Source: Candidatus Sulfotelmatobacter sp. (GTDB lineage: Bacteria > Acidobacteriota > Terriglobia > Terriglobales > SbA1). Taken from it: a stretch of 19,340 nt of DNA. The position numbers were made by a program, and so were the translations under genes. The stretch covers positions 1 through 19,340 of the forward strand of contig JASLEQ010000395.1 in the NCBI GenBank assembly GCA_030151135.1, given 5' to 3'. Shown one piece after another: positions 7,697 to 15,291 of the stretch (within the stretch, counting starts at the first letter, position 1; every line of letters starts with the position of its first letter). The notes under the pieces were generated by a model, which did not search any database, was not told the DNA's origin, and worked only from the letters and a program-made list of their open reading frames with translations.

Positions 7697-7903
7697 ATGA
7701 CTGATCTAGGTGCGGTACTAGCGCAGTTGAAAGCAGAACGATCGAAGCTGGATCGGGCAATTGCGGCACTGACTGAAGTTGTTGATGGAAAGGGAGGCGG
7801 CGGACGCGGAGGTAAGCGAGTTTTGTCCGTAGCTGCGCGAAAGCGTATTGCCGACGCACAGCGGGCTCGTTGGGCTAAGTTTAAGGCCAAAAAAGCGGCA
7901 TAG
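7697..7903 (+). CDS. Small basic protein with coiled-coil-like N-terminus and Arg/Trp/Lys tail
   Basis: The start is ATG 7697 with AAGGAG seven bases upstream, giving 68 aa; an ATG at 7652 in the same frame has no such site. Residues about 3-27 form an amphipathic helix of coiled-coil type (LGAVLAQLKAERSKLDRAIA). A Gly-rich basic linker follows (GKGGGGRGGKR), then a strongly basic helix ending ARKRIADAQRARWAKFKAKK. From memory, similar ARWAKxKA tails recur in small acidobacterial proteins of unknown function. Nucleic-acid binding through the basic tail and oligomerisation through the helix are inference from composition. It is monocistronic: an intrinsic terminator begins 20 bases after its stop. 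Confidence 0.75.
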   Translation: MTDLGAVLAQLKAERSKLDRAIAALTEVVDGKGGGGRGGKRVLSVAARKRIADAQRARWAKFKAKKAA

Positions 7904-7922
7904 TAGATTCAGAGTGCTCTCG

Positions 7923-7951
7923 GGACAAGCCTGTCGGGCTTGTCCTTTTTT
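7923..7951 (+). terminator. Intrinsic (rho-independent) terminator of the small basic protein gene
   Basis: GGACAAGCC (7923-7931) pairs perfectly with GGCTTGTCC (7937-7945), a 9-bp stem with a 5-base loop, followed directly by six T residues (7946-7951). The T run is on the plus strand only, so it serves the plus-strand gene. Confidence 0.93.
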
Positions 7952-7955
7952 CATT

Positions 7956-8132
7956 TCAACGCAACACCTTTCGCGCAATCAGCCGACATAGTTCTGCGTT
8001 TTCTTCTGATAGTCGTGTCGCTCCTATTTCGCGCACGTACCACTTGAGACGACACAACCCTAAACAGTAGAACTTAGCTGTCTCACCCTGGCATCTAATA
8101 ACTTGTCTTGGAAGGCCGGCGATAGGGCAATT
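7956..8132 (-). CDS. Possible small protein or gene remnant, no start codon found
   Basis: Between two in-frame stops on the minus strand there are 58 codons with a convincing protein-like sequence: CPIAGLPRQVIRC, then FYCLGLCRLKWYVREIG, then an amphipathic helix SEENAELCRLIARKVLR before TGA at 7956. Five Cys residues are present. The frame has no ATG or GTG; the only usual start is TTG at 8057, which would leave 33 aa and has no ribosome site. A second open frame just upstream (about 8176-8066), shifted by one base, also looks coding, with LQAQQRFGEILEIALSP then FQDKLLDARVRQL. Together they could be one frameshifted gene lying directly after the SIS gene. I do not recognise the family. It ends next to the terminator of the convergent plus-strand gene. 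Confidence 0.3.
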   Translation of the reverse strand, partial: NCPIAGLPRQVIRCQGETAKFYCLGLCRLKWYVREIGATRLSEENAELCRLIARKVLR

Positions 8133-8199
8133 TCAAGTATCTCGCCGAAGCGCTGCTGGGCCTGTAGAGATGGCAAGATAAAACCCTGAATTTCTTGCG

Positions 8200-9249
8200 C
8201 TATTCGGTAGCGGTTATCTTCATCGCTCTTTCGAAGCGTCCGGCCTCCCGCCCAGCCAATGCTGCAAGCGCCAGAGTCATCATCTGGACTGGCAACACCT
8301 CAAAGATGGGGCGGACACAATCCGCAACTTTCGGCAGAATGCAAGGCTCGAAGAGGCTATCATCGCTCACCATTTCCGCACTTCCGCCCTGCTGTCGGAT
8401 GTCGTTCAATAGACGCACGTTTAACTCTCGGGTCTTGGCATCGCCGGCAAAGACGAGAACAAATGTGTCAGGGCTGAGCATTTCGAACGGCCCATGACGG
8501 AACGCAGCGCTGCTCATTCCTTCTGCGTGGAAACGATCAGACTCTTTGACGATCAGAGCTCCTGTACTAACCGCAGCCAGTGAAGATCCTCTTCCAACCA
8601 TAAATAGGTGACGAATTCCATCGAGACGCTGCGCGAAGGCATCGACATGCGTTTTCCATTGTTGAAGATAGGCTTCAACAGCGGGAATAGCCGAATCCAG
8701 ATCTTGGCAACTGCGCAGGGGATCGCGCGAGCAGAGTATGTCCCCCAACCATTTCAACCCCATCAGTGCGGCGAGGTAGGTCTTGCAAGAAACCGAATAC
8801 TCTTTCCCCGCTGCGGTCACGATAGCCGCATCTGCTTGCCCAGCTAGCGGACTATCGGGAGTATTGGTGACAGCGACCACCGCAGATCGATGGCGATTCA
8901 CCTCGAGTAACCGAACCACCTCCGCACTTTGGCCCGACTGCGAAACCGCGACGATCAGCGTCTTCTGATCAAACAGACATTGCTGGTAATGAATCAACTC
9001 TGAAGTCTCGACCATCAGTGCGACTGCACCACAATCGATGAGATCTAGTTGAAGCGGATGAAGTGCATGAAAAGAAGAGCCCATTCCCGTTAAAACGATG
9101 GCCCGGAACTCACCTGCTCGGAAGCGATCCGCAATGCGCTGTAACGTAGCCAAGGGCGTCAGCACTTTTACCGTTTCCCAAAGCGCCCTTGGCTGGTCAA
9201 GGATGTCGCGCAGGTATTCGCCTTCAACGACCAGCGCCTTAGTGGGCAC
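8200..9249 (-). CDS. Double-SIS sugar-phosphate isomerase/deaminase (GlmS-isomerase/AgaS-like)
   Basis: The 349-aa product matches the isomerase half of GlmS without the glutaminase domain. The first SIS domain (about 40-170) carries VLTGMGSSFHA and VSQSGQSAEV, the Ser-rich sugar-phosphate loop; the second (about 200-330) carries FMVGRGSSLAAV, KESDRFHAEGMSSAAFRHGP and a C-terminus ending KITATE, like the GlmS tail. Without glutaminase it more likely deaminates and isomerises an amino-sugar phosphate, as AgaS or fructosamine deglycases do. I chose GTG 9249 because GGAGG lies seven bases upstream; a longer frame from 9300 has no such site. The start lies inside the end of the ROK kinase gene (11-base overlap), so translation is coupled. 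In context the likely substrate is galactosamine or glucosamine 6-phosphate; the exact sugar is not decided by sequence. Confidence 0.88.
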   Translation of the reverse strand: MPTKALVVEGEYLRDILDQPRALWETVKVLTPLATLQRIADRFRAGEFRAIVLTGMGSSFHALHPLQLDLIDCGAVALMVETSELIHYQQCLFDQKTLIVAVSQSGQSAEVVRLLEVNRHRSAVVAVTNTPDSPLAGQADAAIVTAAGKEYSVSCKTYLAALMGLKWLGDILCSRDPLRSCQDLDSAIPAVEAYLQQWKTHVDAFAQRLDGIRHLFMVGRGSSLAAVSTGALIVKESDRFHAEGMSSAAFRHGPFEMLSPDTFVLVFAGDAKTRELNVRLLNDIRQQGGSAEMVSDDSLFEPCILPKVADCVRPIFEVLPVQMMTLALAALAGREAGRFERAMKITATE

Positions 9250-10183
9250 TCTTCCCTCCGTTCGGACCGCAACGGTAGTACCAAACACGCGCAGCGCCAA
9301 TCAGATTCGTGTCCTCTCCGAGTGAAGCTAATGCCAACTCAGTCTTCTCATGTGGAACAAGGCGGCAGCAGTTTGCGATGGTCTTGCGGATCTCATCCAT
9401 GAAAAGGTCTGCGCTCTTCATCACACTGCCGCCAAGAATCATGACCTCCGGAGCAAACATTGTGACCAGATTGGCTAATCCCAGGCTAAGATGCTGGGCT
9501 TCGTGCTGGACCGCGCGTTTGGCGCACTCATCGCCCGCCAGGGCCAATTCACAAATGCTTTTGCCCGTCAGTTTGTCACGATTGGGATAATTCACCGGAG
9601 CGTTATTGCGCATCCATGTGACCATAGCTGGCCCGGCCGCCAATGACTCCCAGCAACCGCGAAAACCACAGTCACACTGTGGCCCAGACGGATCAATCAA
9701 GTGGTGGCCGATTTCTGGATGGGCGCCGTTTACCCCTCGGTAAGGCTGGCCATTAATTATGACTCCAACACCAATTCCCGTCCCTATTGTCACATAAACC
9801 ACGCGTGACTTATTGCGCCCAGCGCCCCACCCCGCTTCACCCAGAGCGGCAGCATCCCCGTCGTTTTCGATCGCTACGGATAATCCGAAGATTTTAGTCA
9901 GGTCCTCAACAAGATTCTCTCCGCACCATCCCGGAAAGAAATTGACGTTTTGAAATTCTCCGCTAAGCGCATCCAGAGGCCCAGTCGAGCCAATTCCAAT
10001 ACCCTGAATTTCGCCACTGACCTTCGCGACAGCCTCCCGGAGCATTCTCGTTATACGATCAAGAGCGTCTTCGTAAGGCCCATCTCCTCGCGTCGGACAC
10101 TCCAGACGCGTCAATACTTGCCCATCCGAATTCACAACGCCAACCGCAATCTTCGTGCCGCCTATATCAATCGCGCCGACCAT
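9239..10183 (-). CDS. ROK-family sugar kinase
   Basis: A 314-aa cytosolic ATP-dependent sugar kinase. The N-terminal phosphate-binding motif is GAIDIGGTKIAVG; the catalytic Asp lies in IENDGDAAALGE; the second ATP motif is VTIGTGIGVGVI; and the ROK zinc site is complete (EIGHH, then CDCGFRGCWES). There is no N-terminal helix-turn-helix, so it is a kinase and not a NagC/Mlc-type repressor. ATG 10183 was chosen because GAGGAG sits just upstream; a longer frame to 10342 would overlap the preceding gene and lacks a ribosome site. It lies between a GatZ-like gene (124-base gap) and the SIS gene (overlap). The acceptor is probably an amino sugar or hexose at C6, by context. Confidence 0.92.
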   Translation of the reverse strand: MVGAIDIGGTKIAVGVVNSDGQVLTRLECPTRGDGPYEDALDRITRMLREAVAKVSGEIQGIGIGSTGPLDALSGEFQNVNFFPGWCGENLVEDLTKIFGLSVAIENDGDAAALGEAGWGAGRNKSRVVYVTIGTGIGVGVIINGQPYRGVNGAHPEIGHHLIDPSGPQCDCGFRGCWESLAAGPAMVTWMRNNAPVNYPNRDKLTGKSICELALAGDECAKRAVQHEAQHLSLGLANLVTMFAPEVMILGGSVMKSADLFMDEIRKTIANCCRLVPHEKTELALASLGEDTNLIGAARVWYYRCGPNGGKSAH

Positions 10184-10307
10184 TTGGCTCCTCAGCAGTC
10201 TCACTAATGTTTCATTCGACGATAGCATTCCGAACGCAGCCACGCAGCCCACGCAATCTTTGAATATGCCTACGCCATCATGGTGCGACGTTTGGCCGGC
10301 GACTGGA

Positions 10308-11684
10308 TTAGTAAGGGCGAGCGACCGAGCACGCATCCGCATAGACGCGCAAAACTCGTCGAATATGCGCTTGAATCATCGCATGGGGCTCGCCTTCTAA
10401 TTCTCCCGCCCGAACGCCCTCGTAGTGTTGCGGCATGTATTGGCTGACAAGCGTAAGAGGAAGAGGAGTCCCCTTCAGATTTGCGATCAATCGTTCGGTT
10501 TCTTCTCGAACCTCAGGTTGGTTCCAATAATAGCGGCAACGATCGCTGAAGGCGAAGATGCGATCGCGGCGGAGTTCTTCTTCATTTCCATGGTAGTACC
10601 CGCGCCACTGCGACGGATCGCGCAACATTGCCGATTCCAGGGCCTCACGCACTCGCGACACTTTGCGCGCTCGCGAATTACCGAACAGTTCCTGCTCGAC
10701 GGCGCTCAGCGACAACACGGCTTCCCGAAATGCAAACGTCAGCCATGGACCGACCTTCAAGATCGCGAAGTGATCCTCCACCAACTGCGTCAACCCTTCT
10801 CTCGATTGATAGTCGGTGGAATGCGCCTCAAAAACTATTCCGGGGTGGGGCGCGAGCGCCGCCGACAAAGACTTAGCTTTCCGCCGGTCGTACGCGAAGA
10901 TCGAATTTGCCCCGAAGTCCACTCCCGGCTGAACAACCAGCGCAATTACTCTCTCCCATGCCGACTCAAGTTCCAAGTCCGCAAATGCCACCTGAAAGGC
11001 TTTCAGCGTTCGATGAACGTCCCGAGCCTGGGTGACGGCAGGCGCTCCGGCCTCTGTTGACTCTCCCCCAGGAGCAGGAACTTCCGTGCCCACAACATAA
11101 AGAGGCGCGGGCGAACCCGACTGCAACTCGGTATGCGCCTGCTCGGCAGCTCGGCAAAGAATAGCGGCGCGCGCCGCAACCGTTTCTTCGGACAATCCCG
11201 TTTTCGGATCGTCGGCACAAGCCATGCTCGCGTCGAGATGAATTTTCTGATAGCCGGCTAACACGCAGTCCCGTACGAGTTTGCATGCTTTCTCAAGCGC
11301 TACGGATGACGCCTCCCGCCTCCAGGGAAATGGCCCGAGATGGTCTCCTCCTAGGAGGACGCGTTCTGCCGGTAACCCGGCTGCCTTCGCAGCGGAGCGT
11401 ATCCATTGTGCGAACTCAACCGGCGTGGATCCCGTGTATCCGCCAAACTGGTTGATCTGGCTCGAGGTCGATTCGACGTGCAGCAGCGATCCGTCGGCCA
11501 CGGATTGTTGGATGGCAGCCTCGATCACCGCCGGATGGGCGGAGCAGACTGCATACGTGCCACCGCTCGAAGACCTTGCGTTTGCGCGAATGATCTCTTG
11601 CAGTCGAAAAGATGCACCTTGCTGTCCCTTGTCGGAGACGCTCCGCCCCTGCCGCCGAGCCGTTCGTCGCTTCTTTCCAACCAC
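10308..11684 (-). CDS. GatZ/KbaZ-family protein; probable tagatose-6-phosphate 4-epimerase
   Basis: A 458-aa TIM-barrel protein of the tagatose-bisphosphate aldolase non-catalytic-subunit family. Family blocks visible are GGTYAVCSAHPAVIEAA, HVESTSSQINQFGGYTG, LGGDHLGPFPW, KIHLDASMACADDP, YVVGTEVPAPGGE, and FEAHSTDYQ. E. coli GatZ works with the aldolase GatY. Stand-alone homologues (described in Agrobacterium) interconvert tagatose 6-phosphate and fructose 6-phosphate. No GatY/KbaY is in the window, so the epimerase role is favoured by inference. The start is GTG 11684 with GGAGG seven bases before it; TTG 11690 in frame is too close to that site. The first 17 residues are unusually basic (GKKRRTARRQGR). 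It is the first gene of the kinase-isomerase operon. Confidence 0.88.
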   Translation of the reverse strand: MVGKKRRTARRQGRSVSDKGQQGASFRLQEIIRANARSSSGGTYAVCSAHPAVIEAAIQQSVADGSLLHVESTSSQINQFGGYTGSTPVEFAQWIRSAAKAAGLPAERVLLGGDHLGPFPWRREASSVALEKACKLVRDCVLAGYQKIHLDASMACADDPKTGLSEETVAARAAILCRAAEQAHTELQSGSPAPLYVVGTEVPAPGGESTEAGAPAVTQARDVHRTLKAFQVAFADLELESAWERVIALVVQPGVDFGANSIFAYDRRKAKSLSAALAPHPGIVFEAHSTDYQSREGLTQLVEDHFAILKVGPWLTFAFREAVLSLSAVEQELFGNSRARKVSRVREALESAMLRDPSQWRGYYHGNEEELRRDRIFAFSDRCRYYWNQPEVREETERLIANLKGTPLPLTLVSQYMPQHYEGVRAGELEGEPHAMIQAHIRRVLRVYADACSVARPY

Positions 11685-11690
11685 TCTCAA

Positions 11691-12123
11691 GCCTCCGGAA
11701 TTTCTTTAATTTACGATCGCTTACTTTTAGTTTCGGGATCATACGCTTGTCAAGTTTTCGAGCGTGCTTTTCTGGTCCATCGCGAAACTCACTTGTAGTC
11801 CGGCAACCAAGAGATTGTCGAACAACTCGCCAAGCGCTGAGGACAACTAAAGCTGCGATCAAGAAGAGAGCGTGGTGGCCGCACAAGCAGTCCGACCGTC
11901 GGACCGTCAGTTCCAACCCGCTCTTGGCCTTGCCCACGTTAGAAATTTGACAAAAAGGCGCTTGGCGAATTGCTCCGGATGGAGTATGTTGTCCGACATC
12001 AAAGTTCGCGTCTGGGGTCTTGAGACGCATCTGCTCTTGCGAGACTTGTCTGCCGCACCCTGTTCTCCCCTGTCCTTGTGCCGGCAACAGGTGACGTCTC
12101 GACGACCCAAGAGGAATCCAGCC
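11691..12123. other. Intergenic region between the divergent sugar operon and the exported-protein pair
   Basis: No gene is supported here. The frame of the 1035-aa protein stays open back to 11872, but it is not protein-like and a signal peptide begins at 12124. A perfect 15-base palindrome, GTCCGAC-c-GTCGGAC (11890-11904), could be an operator; GTCCGAC occurs again at 11991-11997. A TTGACA on the plus strand (11947-11952) has no good -10 partner. Confidence 0.4.
11724..11753 (-). promoter_or_regulatory. Candidate sigma70 promoter of the GatZ-ROK-SIS operon
   Basis: On the minus strand a perfect TTGACA (11753-11748) is followed after 18 bases by TAAAAG (11729-11724), a fair -10. The inferred transcript start near 11717 leaves about 33 bases before GTG 11684, enough for the GGAGG site. 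The -35 lies in a short inverted repeat CTTGaCAAG, which could be an operator. Confidence 0.4.
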
Positions 12124-15100
12124 ATGAGGGCTCACTCTCGTCTTTCCACGCTGTTGGTTGCTCTGGTTGTTCTTGCCGTTTCGTCGTCCAGCAAAGCCTC
12201 CGATACTTCCGCACCCTCTTTTTCAAGCGACACCGCCTCGGAAAACCATGCCGTACACGTCCAGGAGTTTCCGATTCCGGGCCCTTTGCGCTCCTTCTCC
12301 CGGATGGCGGGCATCAGCCAGGAAGTATCACGCGAAGAAGTTCTCCCCGCCCTGAGTTGGAATGTCTCCACCCTGGGATTCGAACTCGGCGACAGGCCAA
12401 CAGAATTCCTGCTCCTGCTGCGGCGCTATGTCGTCCAAGCAAGAGAGTTATCAGCTCTAGCGGGAACCGAAGGCGTGATTCGCGTTTCGACTTGTGAGCA
12501 GGCAAGACCTCTTTTACGCATCCTCGGGTATCGCGTTCTAGGACAGTGCGGAGAAGCGGGTGCTTCGCTACTAACATCCGATGCCGAACGTGCATTTCTT
12601 ACCGTCGATTCCGGATTCCCCTTGACGGATTTGGAACAGACGCTCGCCGGCGGGGGCAAACCTTTCGAATACTCATACTCCTCTACCCCCGTGCCAGTCC
12701 TGTTCACTGAGGACGATTGGACGACCGCGAGTTCCAAGAATCATGTGGAGGACAGCAGAGACCTGCTCGACACCATCTTGAACGATCACGGAGTCGCTCG
12801 GCTCTACTGGGCGATCTCGAAGATGGACGCGCAAACGGCTGTCTACCTGGAACGCAATGTTGGAGTGCGGCGTCTGCTTCCGTACTCTGCCACGCTTGAT
12901 TTCTACGGAAGCCACATTTGCATTCGCAACGGACGCGTCCTGGTGCCAGGCGGACGATCGGCCGATCGGACTTGGGAAGAGATGGCAGGAGCGACTCCAC
13001 TATCTCCCGCGGAGTTCATCCCAAGATTACTCATAAAAGACAAAGGATGGTTGGCCGCCTATTTCGACGTCCTTTCGACAGTAAACCGCCAGCAACAAAA
13101 GGTTCTGACAGAACCGCAACACTTGCGACGATACTATGCTGCGCTCCGGCCTCTTGCCCGGTCCGATAGTGCAACGCGAGGCGTATTCCGGCCATCTCCA
13201 TGGCTGTTGCTGCTGGTGAGCCAGGTCCCATGGGACCAAGATGGGCAGCCTTGGGTTCCCGGCAATATCGATGTCTGGAGGGATATTCTCAAGAAAGAAG
13301 GTTCTCACGCTGGCCGTGAGTGGTCGAAACGACACTCCCTCAAAAATCCCGAAGAGCTGATGGAGGCCATGTTCGCTTTCTCTCGTCAAGATTCCGATGC
13401 TCGCGCCTTACAGACCTACATCACTCTTGTCGACCTTGATCGCAGGCGTCCTGTGGAACGTCGCCTCAGTCCGGGAATCGTTCGTTTGATGAGTGAAAAG
13501 TTCGAAGATTGCAGCGATCAGTACAAGATCTTCTCCGAGTTTCCTGAAGTGAGCGATGCCTCAATCCGGCTTTTCCTTGAAACAGCAGAAGAATTGATCA
13601 AAACTCCTGCCCAGGTCCGCGGCAATGCATTGGGACTCATGCAGGCCAACATCGGGTTGTGGCAAATCATGGCGCGTCAAGGCCAGATTCCCAGGGCGCA
13701 GTTGGATGACTCGTGGCAAAGAATTGTAAAACCATTCGCTCGCATCCATTCCACCAACCAACTGTACGATGCAGCGCGCACCTCCCTGTCTGAATTGTCG
13801 GCTGCGACCCGCGGAAGCCCCAGTCTCTCGCAAGACGAAATGATCGAACTGCTGGCGGGACCCCGTCAAAATACGACTGAAGGCAAACAGATTCACACGG
13901 CAATGGCGGATCGGATTCGATCCGTTCTGAATGGGCAAAGGCTCGTTTCACTCGATACTCTCCTCACCCTGGGTGATGCTCTGAAAGCGAAGGCGGAAGG
14001 ATCCTCGACCCCGCAATATCTGTCTGATCTCGCAGCCGAACTTCACGACTTCGAGATGCCTCAGCCGATGTTCTCGAACAGTGAACGGACCGAGTGGGCG
14101 GCCAGAATCTACAACACCCGACATACCGACGTGGAAATGCGAAGCACCGTTGCCTCGGTGCTCAAATCAACCAAGGCGTCCCGTAGCCAGATTGAAGACG
14201 CCCGTGGACAGCTCGTTCCGTTCATGCGAGACACCCTCGTGGGACTCAACTACGCCTATTACGAACCGCCAGGCGCACAAGCGTTGCATAATAATCCTTT
14301 ATTCGTTCGTTCGCACGATTTTGCCGGTGACACGGTCGAGGGGATCAAAAGCCTGTGGCAGGCGCCGCAATTGTATGGTGTGGGTTATCCGGCCGGCGGC
14401 GGTGCGCACCTGGTCGGCTCCTTGGCAGATCTTCCCTACGTTCTCGCGGATCTCGAGCAGGATTTTATTGCCCCGAAAAATATACAAGCGCTTATCTGGA
14501 GAGAATTAGTTCCTAGTATCCTCACCAGCGCTGTTCTATCCCGCTGGTGGAACGTCAGTCCACACGAAATGCATGCCGTCGCACTCTATCAAAAGGCCGG
14601 CGAAGAACTCTTACTCGGCTCGGAGCATGATGAAGAGCTACGAAGCAAGGTCCTCGAAGTTATCGCCGACCGTTTACCTCCGCGTCGCACCGGTCAAGTG
14701 GAAGAATCCATGGTGTCTGGGCACGTTGCGGAACTGCTTCCCTCGATGTTGCCCGCCGATACCTTCTATCTGGCCACAGAGTTCGAACACAAATATCCCA
14801 AGCAATGGGAAACGCACGGCATCGCTGCTTCGGAAATTGCAAAGCTGCGGCAGCAGTATCCTGAAGATGTCAGCTGGAAGCGCATCTCGCAGGATTTTGG
14901 AGTGCCACATCCGGCCCTGGCACAGACTTACGCTCGCGAATTACTCAACGTGCCTCCTTTGCCGGCCTTCTCGGGCTACGCCAGCCGCCTCTTAGGAGAA
15001 TCGTGGGATTCTTCCAATCTGTATTGGGCTCGACTCGCCGACGAAACCGGACAATCCCCCGTTGAACTGAACGTATTGGTCCCCGAATTTACCCAGCATC

Positions 15101-15231
15101 TGATCGAGAGGATCTTCGCGACCGATTTTGAAGATTGGCCCGCCATCCTCCGAGCCATGCACGAGGCAGGTGACGAGTTCCGTAACAAAAGGCTGGCTTC
15201 GCTAGCAGAAACATCGAGCCGGCAACAGTAA
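12124..15231 (+). CDS. Large exported protein of unknown function (1035 aa)
   Basis: ATG 12124, with GAGG about nine bases upstream, opens a typical Sec signal peptide: MRAHSR, a hydrophobic core LSTLLVALVVLAVSSSS, then a likely cleavage after SKA. The mature protein of about 1000 residues has no membrane segment, no repeat I can define and no domain I recognise. Composition is mixed and mostly helical in appearance; blocks that look conserved include RPTEFLLLLRRYVVQARELSALAGTE split by charged turns, VPVLFTEDDW, and RLYWAISKMD. I recall similar long hypothetical proteins next to VWFA-related genes in Acidobacteria, but cannot name a family. It ends 60 bases before the VWFA-related gene on the same strand, so co-transcription and a shared envelope role are likely. 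Confidence 0.88.
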   Translation: MRAHSRLSTLLVALVVLAVSSSSKASDTSAPSFSSDTASENHAVHVQEFPIPGPLRSFSRMAGISQEVSREEVLPALSWNVSTLGFELGDRPTEFLLLLRRYVVQARELSALAGTEGVIRVSTCEQARPLLRILGYRVLGQCGEAGASLLTSDAERAFLTVDSGFPLTDLEQTLAGGGKPFEYSYSSTPVPVLFTEDDWTTASSKNHVEDSRDLLDTILNDHGVARLYWAISKMDAQTAVYLERNVGVRRLLPYSATLDFYGSHICIRNGRVLVPGGRSADRTWEEMAGATPLSPAEFIPRLLIKDKGWLAAYFDVLSTVNRQQQKVLTEPQHLRRYYAALRPLARSDSATRGVFRPSPWLLLLVSQVPWDQDGQPWVPGNIDVWRDILKKEGSHAGREWSKRHSLKNPEELMEAMFAFSRQDSDARALQTYITLVDLDRRRPVERRLSPGIVRLMSEKFEDCSDQYKIFSEFPEVSDASIRLFLETAEELIKTPAQVRGNALGLMQANIGLWQIMARQGQIPRAQLDDSWQRIVKPFARIHSTNQLYDAARTSLSELSAATRGSPSLSQDEMIELLAGPRQNTTEGKQIHTAMADRIRSVLNGQRLVSLDTLLTLGDALKAKAEGSSTPQYLSDLAAELHDFEMPQPMFSNSERTEWAARIYNTRHTDVEMRSTVASVLKSTKASRSQIEDARGQLVPFMRDTLVGLNYAYYEPPGAQALHNNPLFVRSHDFAGDTVEGIKSLWQAPQLYGVGYPAGGGAHLVGSLADLPYVLADLEQDFIAPKNIQALIWRELVPSILTSAVLSRWWNVSPHEMHAVALYQKAGEELLLGSEHDEELRSKVLEVIADRLPPRRTGQVEESMVSGHVAELLPSMLPADTFYLATEFEHKYPKQWETHGIAASEIAKLRQQYPEDVSWKRISQDFGVPHPALAQTYARELLNVPPLPAFSGYASRLLGESWDSSNLYWARLADETGQSPVELNVLVPEFTQHLIERIFATDFEDWPAILRAMHEAGDEFRNKRLASLAETSSRQQ

Positions 15232-15291
15232 GTTCGTAAAGAGCCCTCGGTTGATGAAATCAGGGGAGCCCACAAAGGGAAAGTTGCAACT

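Noticed and set aside
7204..7890. Minus-strand 228-codon frame antisense to the receiver-PilZ and small basic protein genes
   Set aside because: It covers two well-supported plus-strand genes and its translation shows no domain or realistic composition.
9239..10183. ROK protein as a NagC/Mlc-type transcriptional repressor
   Set aside because: No N-terminal helix-turn-helix; the protein begins directly with the kinase phosphate-binding motif.
11872..12123. 84-residue upstream extension of the 1035-aa exported protein
   Set aside because: A textbook signal peptide starts at 12124, and the extension is basic, atypical and without a ribosome site.
11416..12135. Minus-strand 239-codon frame overlapping the start of the GatZ-like gene
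   Set aside because: The GatZ-family frame is unmistakable on the same strand, and this one has no ribosome site or homology that I can see.
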